DNA of 64,000 bases from Pedobacter steynii. GTDB lineage: Bacteria; Bacteroidota; Bacteroidia; Sphingobacteriales; Sphingobacteriaceae. Within the stretch, counting starts at the first letter, position 1; each line of letters starts with the position of its first letter. This document shows positions 45,686-53,925 of the stretch, in pieces. The notes under the pieces were generated by a model. It did not search any database and was not told the DNA's origin. It saw only the letters and a program-made list of their open reading frames with translations. A program made the translations under genes and the position numbers. The stretch is from the NCBI RefSeq assembly GCF_900103665.1, contig NZ_FNGY01000007.1, positions 372,001-436,000 of the forward strand, read 5' to 3'.

Positions 45686-46348
45686 ATGAAACACATATTT
45701 ATCTGCCTGCTATTTTTTTGTTTAAAAGGATATGGACAGGAGCTTAAAGACTTCCGCCCACCTGCCGGTTTCAAACAAGTGGTGAAAGCAGAAGGAGATC
45801 TGGACAGGGATGGCATCAATGAATTCGTTTACATCTATAACACTACCCGCAAAAGCGGAGAAGATGGCTTCTACAGAGTCCTGTACATCTGTAAAAATCA
45901 AAACGGAAAGATCAAACTCTGGAAGGAGAATCACTCTGTGATCTGGGAATATCAACGCTATGGCCGCATCTTTGCAGAAGTTCCGGACCTGAACATGACC
46001 ATCAAAAACAACACCCTGATCATCACTCAAACCTTCAATTCCAACTCGAGACACTCCCATAAATACAAAAACATCTTTCGCTATCAAAATGGAGACTTTT
46101 ACCTGATCGGCTCCACTTACAATGATTTCGATACCTGCGACTGGGACTTTCAGTACGACATTAATTTCTCTACCAGAAAGGTAGATATCGCTTATACTTA
46201 CGGAACCTGCGAGGACGACAAGACGCCGCCTGAAGACAAATACCTGAATTTCAGCTACCCATTTAAACAAATGCTAAAAATGGATGCCTTTACTCCCGGA
46301 AATACAGAAGTGAAAATCCCGGGAAATAAAAACTTCTTCTATTACTAA
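45686..46348 (+). CDS. Exported protein of unknown function
   Basis: A 220-residue secreted protein with signal peptide (MKHIFICLLFFCLKGYGQ). EGDLDRDGINEFVYIYN resembles an FG-GAP/VCBS-type Asp-rich calcium loop (DxDxDGxxE), and the remaining chain is beta-rich with the pattern YRVLYICKNQNGKIKLWKENHSVIW. Cysteines in DTCDWDF and GTCEDDK could form a disulfide. The family is not recognised. It has its own promoter 25 bp upstream, so it need not belong with the peroxidase operon. Confidence 0.55.
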   Translation: MKHIFICLLFFCLKGYGQELKDFRPPAGFKQVVKAEGDLDRDGINEFVYIYNTTRKSGEDGFYRVLYICKNQNGKIKLWKENHSVIWEYQRYGRIFAEVPDLNMTIKNNTLIITQTFNSNSRHSHKYKNIFRYQNGDFYLIGSTYNDFDTCDWDFQYDINFSTRKVDIAYTYGTCEDDKTPPEDKYLNFSYPFKQMLKMDAFTPGNTEVKIPGNKNFFYY

Positions 46349-46817
46349 GCTGAATGCTAAATCGGTTCGGCATCTACACAGCAGTTTCCTTACCTAAACG
46401 AAAAGAAATAAGAAGCTTTGGGATCAAACTAAATCTATCCCTGGGAAGCCATAACAGCGAGCAGCATCGTCAGACCCAAGTCAAAAAAAAGCTAATTTAA
46501 TTAATCAAAAGAATACTACCCCCAACAATTAGCACATTCATTTACTTAAAAAATCGCATCAGCTCACAAAAAAAAATCCTTCCGGAACCTCCCCTTTCCT
46601 ATTCTAGAAAACACAGATAACTGTCCGTATTTAGGTCGGGATTGCCTCCTACTGAGTCCACAATTGGTCCACAGTGAGTCCAGACTGAGTCCACGTTTTT
46701 TCGAGAAAAGCTGGACTCAACATGTAGTTGCTATGGAGTAGTCCTGGATTCAGCCATAACTCAACTTGGACTACACCTTAATTATGATTAACTTCCACTT
46801 AAATTAATATAAACAAC
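46349..46817. repeat. Long intergenic region with GAGTCCA repeats
   Basis: About 470 bp without a gene. The right part (46651-46773) carries direct and inverted copies of a GAGTCCA core: ACTGAGTCCA (46651, 46684), GTGAGTCCA (46674), TGGTCCA (46665) on the plus strand, and TGGACTCA (46712), TGGATTCA (46745), TGGACTA (46767) in the opposite sense. TGAGTCCAG (46675-46683) can pair with CTGGACTCA (46711-46719). The left part is A-rich and shows nothing further. The repeats precede the DUF6266-like gene; they may be regulatory or a trace of a mobile element. Confidence 0.6.
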
Positions 46818-47648
46818 ATGGCAACATTCAAAGGTAAATTTCTTATTGGTTCAATAGGAAACCTCACATTCAAAAAAAACAGAAAAGGTCAGGTCCTCCA
46901 GAGAAAACCTGGAAAGGGCAGCGTAAAGCAGACTACCGCTACAAAAAAGGCAGCACTTGTATTTGGCAAAGCGAGCCAATTCGCCTACTGTATCCGGAAC
47001 GGATTTCGTCAGCTAACCGAAAGCAATTATGATGGTCAAATGATCAACCGTCTCAACAAAGAGAACTTCGCGATCCTCAAGCAATGCTATCAATCCGAGA
47101 CAGAAAGTTACGAATTTAAATCAGATAGCTTCAAAAGGCTAAATCACTTTGATTTCAACAGTAGCTCTCCGTTAAAGGATAGCTTATGGGTCGTACCTTC
47201 CGTTCAGCTACAGCGTCAGGAGCTCCTGATTCGACTTCCCGAATTTGAAATTCCTGATGACTTCAAATTTCCAGCCTACAGCGACAGCTGTGACCTGAAA
47301 CTACGCATCCATCTCCTTTCGATCAAAATGAGCGCACAGCAACACATCATTCTGGATACGCTGCAAATCTCCTATGACCAGAAAGTGGTCCCTGCCCGGG
47401 AATGGAAACTGGAAATCCCGGATGGCTGCATCTGCCTAACGGGCATGGCACTACATTACTACCGCAGTCAGGACAATCTGACGATTCAGATTAACCGTAA
47501 AGAATTTAATCCCGCTGTGATCTTAAATGCAACAGTCAGCAAAGGAGAGTTTAATTTACCGCTGAACCCCGACTGGCAGGATTCCGGACTTTCATTTCAA
47601 CCGGAGATTAAAGAGGAAGATATCCTGGATGATCCTCCAAACCAGTAA
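46818..47648 (+). CDS. DUF6266-like protein
   Basis: A 276-residue protein. The N terminus FKGKFLIGSIGNLTFKKNRKGQVLQRKPGKGSVKQTTATKKAALVFGKAS follows the pattern of Bacteroidota DUF6266 proteins (short G-x-x-G-N-L strand, basic K-G-K motif, then an Ala-rich helix that begins with T-P/T-x-x). The rest is beta-rich, with no signal peptide or membrane helix and an acidic C-terminal tail. DUF6266 members have unknown function and often occur as scattered families in one genome. The preceding repeat cluster is unique in this window. Family assignment is by eye, so moderate confidence. Confidence 0.6.
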   Translation: MATFKGKFLIGSIGNLTFKKNRKGQVLQRKPGKGSVKQTTATKKAALVFGKASQFAYCIRNGFRQLTESNYDGQMINRLNKENFAILKQCYQSETESYEFKSDSFKRLNHFDFNSSSPLKDSLWVVPSVQLQRQELLIRLPEFEIPDDFKFPAYSDSCDLKLRIHLLSIKMSAQQHIILDTLQISYDQKVVPAREWKLEIPDGCICLTGMALHYYRSQDNLTIQINRKEFNPAVILNATVSKGEFNLPLNPDWQDSGLSFQPEIKEEDILDDPPNQ

Positions 47649-47765
47649 ATAAACCCAGCATAAGTTCATGATCGCTTCGTCATGAAGGAAAACCTGAAAA
47701 TTTCCTGAAAAAGACCTCAAAGCCCAACGTTTCTTTTTTTCAAAAAAATAATCTAGTTTTACAAA

Positions 47766-47840
47766 AAACTTTAGGGGTGCCTTGCGCTGAGAAATACCCT
47801 TTGAACCTGATGCAGTTAGTACTGCCGAAGGGAAAAGTAG
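47766..47840 (+). promoter_or_regulatory. TPP riboswitch (THI element)
   Basis: GGGGTGCC, CTGAGAAATACCC, TTGAACCTGATGCAG and CCGAAGGGAAAAGT appear in the order of the thiamine pyrophosphate aptamer, with ACTTT (about 47768) pairing with AAAGT (to 47838). It precedes thiS by about 70 bp. A short hairpin GCAAC-TTAT-GTTGC (47843-47856) followed by TCTTTT may serve as the switch to a terminator. Confidence 0.93.
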
Positions 47841-47912
47841 AAGCAACTTATGTTGCCGTCTTTTCATGCCTGTAAAAAGGTCATGCCTATAGTTTTTCCA
47901 ATTTCTTAAAAT

Positions 47913-48116
47913 ATGGAAATAACTGTAAATCAAAAAAACTACCAGCTTAACGACACTTGTTCCGTAGAACAAATGCTAACAGAAGTCTTAAACATTCCTG
48001 TTCAGGGAATTGCTGTAGCCATCAACCAAACCATTATCCCAAAAACCGACTGGCCCGGACGGGAACTCCAATCCGGCGACCGCATCACGGTCATCAAAGC
48101 CACCCAGGGCGGATAA
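47913..48116 (+). CDS. thiS: Sulfur carrier protein ThiS
   Basis: A 67-residue ubiquitin-like protein: MEITVNQKNYQL first strand, GIAVAINQTIIPKTDWPGRELQSGDRITVIKATQGG with the diglycine C terminus that ThiF adenylates and that carries the thiocarboxylate sulfur for the thiazole ring. First gene of the thiamine operon, right after the TPP riboswitch. The gene ends 59 bp before thiC. Confidence 0.95.
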   Translation: MEITVNQKNYQLNDTCSVEQMLTEVLNIPVQGIAVAINQTIIPKTDWPGRELQSGDRITVIKATQGG

Positions 48117-48175
48117 ACTCATCGAAACATACCAATCCAACAAATAAATCTTCAGTAACCAAGAAATCATAAATT

Positions 48176-50059
48176 ATGAAACACGAAAAGACGCCAGACG
48201 AACAAGTCATCAGCCGAACTCCTTTTCCGGCATCCAAAAAGATTTTTGTAAAAGGCCAGCTCCATGATATCCAGGTGGCAATGCGTGAAATAACATTGAG
48301 TGACACCAAAATCCACAATGGATTCGGCGCCACAGAACCCAACCCACCGGTAACGATTTACGATACCAGCGGCCCTTACACGGATCCGAATGCAGATATC
48401 GACGTGAAACGTGGCCTGCCAAAACTAAGGGCAAGCTGGATCACCGACAGGAAAGATGTGGAACAACTGGATCACATTTCTTCAGATTATGGTCAGGAGC
48501 GCCTGGCAGACCCCAAACTGAACGAACTCCGGTTCGCTTACGTCAACAAACCCTACAAAGCGACCCCGGGCAGCAATGTTTCTCAGATGCATTATGCTAA
48601 AAAAGGAATCATCACTGCCGAAATGGAATACATCGCCATCAGGGAAAATCAAAGAATTGATCTTTTGAATGAACAACTGGGCGCACAATATGGCGTAATG
48701 GCACATCAACATCAGGGACATAGCTTTGGTGCGAATACACCAAAAGGATACATCACTCCGGAATTTGTCAGAGCGGAAGTGGCATCGGGAAGGGCAGTCA
48801 TCCCTTGCAACATCAACCACCCGGAACTGGAACCAATGATCATCGGGCGGAACTTCCTGGTAAAAATCAATGCCAACATCGGAAACTCTGCAGTCACCTC
48901 TTCGATCGAAGAAGAAGTAGAAAAAGCAGTATGGGCCTGCAGATGGGGCGCAGATACGATCATGGATTTATCGACAGGTAAGAATATTCATGAAACGAGA
49001 GAATGGATCATCCGTAACTCCCCTGTTCCGATTGGGACGGTTCCGATTTACCAGGCTTTGGAAAAAGTAAACGGCAAGGCCGAAGATTTAACATGGGAAT
49101 TGTTCAGGGACACCCTGATCGAGCAGGCAGAGCAAGGAGTGGATTATTTCACCATCCATGCAGGTGTACGCCTTCGTTACATCCCTATGACCGCAAAAAG
49201 GGTAACGGGCATTGTATCCCGCGGCGGATCCATCATGGCAAAATGGTGCCTTGCACATCATAAAGAAAGTTTCCTGTATACTCATTTTGAAGAAATCTGT
49301 GAAATCATGAAAGCTTATGATGTGGCTTTCTCTCTTGGCGACGGCTTAAGACCGGGTTGTATCGCAGATGCAAATGACGAAGCACAGTTCGCAGAACTGG
49401 AAACCCTTGGTGAGCTGACCAAGATTGCCTGGAAACACGACATTCAAACGATCATCGAAGGTCCGGGACACGTGCCGATGCACCTGATCAAGGAAAATAT
49501 GGAGAAGCAGCTGGAACATTGTTCTGAAGCGCCGTTTTATACCTTAGGCCCGCTAACTACGGATATCGCCCCTGGCTACGACCACATCACCTCTGCAATT
49601 GGCGCGGCGATGATCGGATGGTTCGGAACTGCGATGTTGTGCTATGTAACACCTAAGGAACACCTCGGACTGCCAAACAAGAAAGATGTGAAGGATGGCG
49701 TGATCACTTACAAGATCGCTGCGCATGCTGCCGATCTTGCCAAAGGACATCCGGGTGCACAGTACCGCGACAATGCTTTGAGCAAGGCGAGGTTTGAGTT
49801 CAGGTGGGAAGATCAGTTTAACCTTTCCCTGGATCCGGATACGGCAAAAGAGTTCCATGATGAAACCCTTCCTGCAGATGGTGCCAAGATCGCGCACTTC
49901 TGCTCGATGTGCGGACCGAACTTCTGTTCGATGAAAATCACACAGGATGTGAGGGACTATGCAGCCAAACAAGGAGTAGATGAAGCGGATGCTTTGAGCA
50001 AAGGCATGGCCGAGAAATCTAAAGAATTCACAGAGAAGGGTAGCGAAATTTATTTGTAA
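48176..50059 (+). CDS. thiC: Phosphomethylpyrimidine synthase ThiC
   Basis: A 627-residue enzyme of radical SAM chemistry that turns AIR into HMP-P. The C-terminal cluster motif CSMCGPNFC gives Cys576, Cys579 and Cys584 (CX2CX4C) for the [4Fe-4S] centre. Central segments such as GADTIMDLSTGKNIHETREWI, NSPVPIGTVPIYQAL, TIHAGVRLRYIPMTAKRVTGIVSRGGSIMAKWC and EGPGHVPMHLI are strongly conserved. Length matches the long bacterial form. The stop codon is immediately followed by the start of the next gene. Confidence 0.98.
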   Translation: MKHEKTPDEQVISRTPFPASKKIFVKGQLHDIQVAMREITLSDTKIHNGFGATEPNPPVTIYDTSGPYTDPNADIDVKRGLPKLRASWITDRKDVEQLDHISSDYGQERLADPKLNELRFAYVNKPYKATPGSNVSQMHYAKKGIITAEMEYIAIRENQRIDLLNEQLGAQYGVMAHQHQGHSFGANTPKGYITPEFVRAEVASGRAVIPCNINHPELEPMIIGRNFLVKINANIGNSAVTSSIEEEVEKAVWACRWGADTIMDLSTGKNIHETREWIIRNSPVPIGTVPIYQALEKVNGKAEDLTWELFRDTLIEQAEQGVDYFTIHAGVRLRYIPMTAKRVTGIVSRGGSIMAKWCLAHHKESFLYTHFEEICEIMKAYDVAFSLGDGLRPGCIADANDEAQFAELETLGELTKIAWKHDIQTIIEGPGHVPMHLIKENMEKQLEHCSEAPFYTLGPLTTDIAPGYDHITSAIGAAMIGWFGTAMLCYVTPKEHLGLPNKKDVKDGVITYKIAAHAADLAKGHPGAQYRDNALSKARFEFRWEDQFNLSLDPDTAKEFHDETLPADGAKIAHFCSMCGPNFCSMKITQDVRDYAAKQGVDEADALSKGMAEKSKEFTEKGSEIYL

Positions 50060-50662
50060 TTGGAACTGATCGTCATTTCTAAACCCAGCTTTTTTGAAGG
50101 AGAAGCGAACCTCATTAACGAACTTTTTGAGTCGGGGATGGAGCGCTTTCACCTGCGGAAAGAGGGGGCAGAAAAACACGAATATGAACAACTGCTAGGC
50201 AACATTCATCCGCAATATCTGGAGCGTGTTGCCCTGCACCAGTTCCATGAACTTGCTGCTGATTTCGGAATCGGAAGACTGCATTTTCCGGAGGCACAAA
50301 GGAAGAGCGGCCAACACCTGCTCCTCCCGCCTTCAGAAGCGACTATCTTAAGCACTTCTATACATAAAACTGATCAGCTAGCTGATTTAGAAAATTTTAA
50401 ATACACTTTTTACGGTCCGGTATTTCAGAGCATCTCCAAAAAAGACTACCCTTCGGTGGTTCCGAATGGCTTTAAGCTGAGGAATTCAACCAGAGTTAAA
50501 GTCATCGCCCTTGGCGGAATCACGACCGAAAAAATTGACCTGGTCAGACAGATGGGTTTTGATGGCGCCGCTATTTTGGGCAGCCTTTGGAACCAACCGG
50601 AACTGGCCGTAAATCATTTCAAAAAGAGCTTAGAAAAATGTCAGACCACAGACCCTATGTAA
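50060..50662 (+). CDS. Thiamine phosphate synthase-like protein (TenI/ThiE family)
   Basis: A 200-residue TIM-barrel protein starting with TTG directly after the thiC stop (TAATTG). MELIVISKPSFFEGEANLINELFESGMERFHLRKE is the ThiE/TenI first strand and phosphate region, and VIALGGITTEKIDLVRQMGFDGAAILG is the phosphate-binding loop. A full ThiE (51390) follows later, so this copy is likely the TenI-type thiazole tautomerase or a specialised ThiE. The end overlaps thiD by 25 bp. Catalytic identity cannot be decided by eye. Confidence 0.82.
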   Translation: MELIVISKPSFFEGEANLINELFESGMERFHLRKEGAEKHEYEQLLGNIHPQYLERVALHQFHELAADFGIGRLHFPEAQRKSGQHLLLPPSEATILSTSIHKTDQLADLENFKYTFYGPVFQSISKKDYPSVVPNGFKLRNSTRVKVIALGGITTEKIDLVRQMGFDGAAILGSLWNQPELAVNHFKKSLEKCQTTDPM

Positions 50663-51393
50663 TCAGCATTGCCGGCTTCGACCCCAGTGCCGGAGCAGGA
50701 GTCCTCTCCGACCTGAAGTGCTTTGAAGCACATCGGGTTTACGGATTTGGAATTTGCGCTGCCCTGACGGTTCAGACGGATTCGGATTTTTTAAAGAACG
50801 ACTGGCTCAGTGCTACACAGATCATCGACCAGTTCGATCCGCTTTTGAAAAAATTCCCGGTTCCGGTAGCTAAAATCGGATTGATCCGGGATCTGGACAC
50901 ACTGGAAGAAGTCTGCATTCGTTTGAAGCAGCTCAACCCGGAGATTAAAATTGTCGTAGACCCGATTTTAAAGGCCAGTGCGGGATATAAATTCCATGAG
51001 TGGAATAGAGAGGCCGAAAAATTTAAAAACGTCTTAAAACAGCTCTATTTGATTACACCTAATTTTCAGGAAATGAAAAGTCTTGGCGAAGGTCAGGAGG
51101 TCCATTCTGTATGCGAAGAATGGTCGGAGCAGGTTGCCGTGCTTTTGAAGGGTGGCCACAATGCGGATGCACCGGGCACAGATTTTCTCTATACCGGAAA
51201 ACAATGCCTGGAGCTGAAGCCGGCACAAACGGAGATCTTTCAGAAACATGGTTCGGGATGCGTCCTTTCTGCCGCCATCACCGCCCGGCTTGCCCTGGGA
51301 AATTCCCTCGCCGAAGCCTGCCTTCAGGCCAAGCAATACACCTATATTTTTCTTAACAGTAACACCAGCCTTTTGGGCTACCATTCCTCATGA
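50638..51393 (+). CDS. thiD: Hydroxymethylpyrimidine kinase ThiD
   Basis: A 251-residue ribokinase-fold HMP/HMP-P kinase. The N terminus VISIAGFDPSAGAGVLSDLK is the substrate motif (usual form GSDPSGGAG, here Phe for Ser and Ala for Gly), GFGICAALTVQ follows, and VLLKGGHN and HGSGCVLSAAI give the anion-hole and catalytic GSGC. The ATG at 50638 overlaps the previous gene by 25 bp. ATGA overlap joins it to thiE. Confidence 0.93.
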   Translation: MSDHRPYVISIAGFDPSAGAGVLSDLKCFEAHRVYGFGICAALTVQTDSDFLKNDWLSATQIIDQFDPLLKKFPVPVAKIGLIRDLDTLEEVCIRLKQLNPEIKIVVDPILKASAGYKFHEWNREAEKFKNVLKQLYLITPNFQEMKSLGEGQEVHSVCEEWSEQVAVLLKGGHNADAPGTDFLYTGKQCLELKPAQTEIFQKHGSGCVLSAAITARLALGNSLAEACLQAKQYTYIFLNSNTSLLGYHSS

Positions 51394-52043
51394 TAGACAG
51401 ACTACATTATATCTCCCAATCCAGCTCAGAACTCAGCCATCTGGAGGCTATAGAACAGGTTCTGAACGCCGGCGGAAAATGGATCCAGCTTCGCGTAAAA
51501 GACCAGACAGAACCTGAGGTTTTAAACCTGGCTAAAGCCGCAAATGAACTCTGCAAAAAATTTGCAGCCCGCTTAGTTATCAACGATTTTCCGGACGTCT
51601 CAAAGGCCGTTTTTGCCCATGGATTACATTTAGGATTAAATGATATGAACATCATAAAGGCCAGATTAATAACAGGTAATAAAATTATGATAGGCGGAAC
51701 TGCAAACACTTTTGCAGACATCCAAAAAAGAGTCGCAGAAGGGGCTGATTACATCGGTTTAGGCCCCTATCGTTTCACGGATACCAAGCAAAATTTAAGC
51801 CCGATTCTTGGACTGAAGGGTTATGCAGAAATCATGGAACAGGTCAAAAAGTCAGGTATTCATTTACCGATAATTGCCATCGGCGGAATCACTCCGGAAG
51901 ACCTTCCTGAGCTCCTGAAAACAGGGCTCTACGGGGTTGCAGTTTCGGGCGCACTAACCGGCAAATCAGATGCCCGGGAACGGATAAAAAGCATGTATGC
52001 TGAACTCGAAAAACACCCGGTCTACCACACCCTAAATCCTTAA
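51390..52043 (+). CDS. thiE: Thiamine phosphate synthase ThiE
   Basis: A 217-residue TIM-barrel enzyme that joins HMP-PP to the thiazole phosphate. IQLRVKDQTEPEVLNLAKAANELCKKF, RLVINDFPDVSKAVFAHGLHLGLNDM, GADYIGLGPYRFTDTKQ and IIAIGGITPEDLPELLKTGLYGVAVSGAL carry the K/D residues and phosphate-binding GG loop. The ATG lies in the ATGA at the thiD stop. It differs from the TenI-like protein at 50060 by having the complete ThiE set of motifs. Confidence 0.9.
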   Translation: MIDRLHYISQSSSELSHLEAIEQVLNAGGKWIQLRVKDQTEPEVLNLAKAANELCKKFAARLVINDFPDVSKAVFAHGLHLGLNDMNIIKARLITGNKIMIGGTANTFADIQKRVAEGADYIGLGPYRFTDTKQNLSPILGLKGYAEIMEQVKKSGIHLPIIAIGGITPEDLPELLKTGLYGVAVSGALTGKSDARERIKSMYAELEKHPVYHTLNP

Positions 52044-52048
52044 AGAAA

Positions 52049-52819
52049 ATGTTAAAAATAGCAGACAAAATATTCAGCTCACGCCTGTTTACCGGCACCG
52101 GAAAGTTCAGTTCTCCGGAAGCTATGGAAGCAGCATTACTCGCCTCCGGCTCGGAACTGGTGACGGTTGCCCTGAAGCGTGTAGACCTAAACGATGCAGC
52201 GGATGACCTTTTAAAACACCTCAAACACTCCCACCTGAACCTTTTACCCAATACATCTGGTGTTAGAAATGCAAAAGAAGCGGTCTTTGCTGCCCAAATG
52301 GCCAGGGAGGCATTGGAAACCAACTGGATCAAACTGGAAATCCATCCTGACCCGAAATACCTGATGCCAGATCCCATAGAAACGCTTAAAGCAACGGAAG
52401 AACTGGCAAAGTTAGGCTTCATCATCCTGCCTTATATTCATGCAGACCCGGTTTTGTGTAAACGACTGGAAGACGCAGGAACGGCAGCAGTGATGCCGCT
52501 CGGCTCTCCTATAGGCAGCAACAAAGGACTGAAAACCATAGACTTCCTGGAGATCATCATCAGCCAAAGCAATGTCCCGGTGATCATTGATGCCGGAATC
52601 GGCTCGCCTTCTGATGCGGCAAAAGCGATGGAAATCGGCGCAGATGCGGTATTGGTAAACACTGCGATTGCGGTATCCGGAAACCCTACAAAAATGGCAG
52701 AGGCCTTCAAAATCGCTGTTGAGGCGGGCAGAATGGCTTACGAGGCGAGATTAGGTGCTATTTATTCACATGCTGTTGCCAGCAGCCCTTTAACTGCATT
52801 TCTTGACGATGAGCTTTAA
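52049..52819 (+). CDS. thiG: Thiazole synthase ThiG
   Basis: A 256-residue TIM-barrel synthase that builds the thiazole from dehydroglycine, DXP and ThiS thiocarboxylate. It starts with FSSRLFTGTGKFSS, and contains LVTVALKRVDL, NWIKLEIHPDPKYL with the Schiff-base Lys, VMPLGSPIGSNKGLKT, VIIDAGIGSPSDAAKAMEIGADAVLVNTAIAVSGNP and the C-terminal GRMAYEARLG, all standard. Its last 11 bp overlap the thiH start, so the two are coupled. Confidence 0.96.
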   Translation: MLKIADKIFSSRLFTGTGKFSSPEAMEAALLASGSELVTVALKRVDLNDAADDLLKHLKHSHLNLLPNTSGVRNAKEAVFAAQMAREALETNWIKLEIHPDPKYLMPDPIETLKATEELAKLGFIILPYIHADPVLCKRLEDAGTAAVMPLGSPIGSNKGLKTIDFLEIIISQSNVPVIIDAGIGSPSDAAKAMEIGADAVLVNTAIAVSGNPTKMAEAFKIAVEAGRMAYEARLGAIYSHAVASSPLTAFLDDEL

Positions 52820-53921
52820 CGAAATTTTTGAAACCTATAGCTGGGAGGAGACCAGCAGGAGTATTTATGGCAAAACAGGCGCAGATGTAGAACAGGCGTT
52901 AATGGCGACAAAAAGGACTTTGGAGGACTTTAAATCGCTGATCTCCCCTGCGGCGGCTCCTTACCTGGAAAGAATGGCACAGCTGAGTCAGCAGCTCACC
53001 TTAAAACGGTTCGGGAACACCATTCAGATGTATGTGCCTTTATACCTCTCCAACGAATGCAACAACATCTGCACGTATTGCGGTTTCAGCTACGACAACA
53101 AAGTGAAACGCAAGACCTTATCTCCGATGGAAATCATGGCAGAAGTTGCGGTAATCAAAGAAATGGGCTATGACCATGTGCTCCTCGTGACGGGTGAGGC
53201 GAATCAAAGCGTCCATACCGACTATTTCAAAAAGGTGCTGGAGCTGATCAGGCCACATTTTGCGCACATCTCTATGGAGGTGCAGCCTCTTGACCTTGCC
53301 GATTATCAGGAACTGACCCCTTATGGTTTAAATACGGTATTGGTTTACCAGGAAACCTATCATGAGGAAGATTATAAGAAACACCATCCTAAGGGTAAAA
53401 AATCAAACTTTCAGTACCGTCTGGATACGCCGGACCGCCTCGGGCAGGCCGGCATCCACAAAATGGGACTCGGTGTACTGATCGGCCTGGAAGACTGGCG
53501 AACAGATTCGTTTTTTACGGCCCTGCACCTGAACTACCTGGAAAAGAAATACTGGCAAAGCAAGTACAGCATTTCCTTTCCCAGACTCCGGCCATTTAGC
53601 GGCGGACTGGAACCTAAAGTGGTGATGAACGACCGGGAACTGGTGCAACTCATCTGTGCGTACCGCCTGTTTAACGAAGAAATAGAATTGTCGATCTCGA
53701 CGAGGGAATCCATCGCTTTCCGGAATAACATCATTAAGATGGGCATTACTTCGATCAGTGCAGGCTCAAAAACCAATCCTGGAGGTTATGCTGTAGAGCC
53801 GCAATCCCTGGAACAGTTTGAGATTTCAGACGAAAGAACCGCTCCGGAAATCGCAGCAATGATTCATCAGCAAGGATATGAAGCAGTATGGAAGGACTGG
53901 GACATGAACTTAACGAAGTAA
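52809..53921 (+). CDS. thiH: 2-iminoacetate (dehydroglycine) synthase ThiH
   Basis: A 370-residue radical SAM enzyme that cleaves tyrosine to dehydroglycine. The cluster motif CNNICTYC gives Cys84, Cys88 and Cys91 (CX3CX2C), followed by the typical GFSYDN; LVTGEANQSVHTDYFKKVLELIRPHF and ISAGSKTNPGGY belong to the BATS-like and ThiH parts. ATG 52809 is preferred over a TTG at 52803. It overlaps thiG by 11 bp. Confidence 0.96.
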   Translation: MSFNEIFETYSWEETSRSIYGKTGADVEQALMATKRTLEDFKSLISPAAAPYLERMAQLSQQLTLKRFGNTIQMYVPLYLSNECNNICTYCGFSYDNKVKRKTLSPMEIMAEVAVIKEMGYDHVLLVTGEANQSVHTDYFKKVLELIRPHFAHISMEVQPLDLADYQELTPYGLNTVLVYQETYHEEDYKKHHPKGKKSNFQYRLDTPDRLGQAGIHKMGLGVLIGLEDWRTDSFFTALHLNYLEKKYWQSKYSISFPRLRPFSGGLEPKVVMNDRELVQLICAYRLFNEEIELSISTRESIAFRNNIIKMGITSISAGSKTNPGGYAVEPQSLEQFEISDERTAPEIAAMIHQQGYEAVWKDWDMNLTK

Positions 53922-53925
53922 AAAC

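Noticed and set aside
47843..47870. Separate small gene between riboswitch and thiS
   Set aside because: Only a short hairpin and no start codon with coding pattern is seen. It is best read as part of the riboswitch expression platform.
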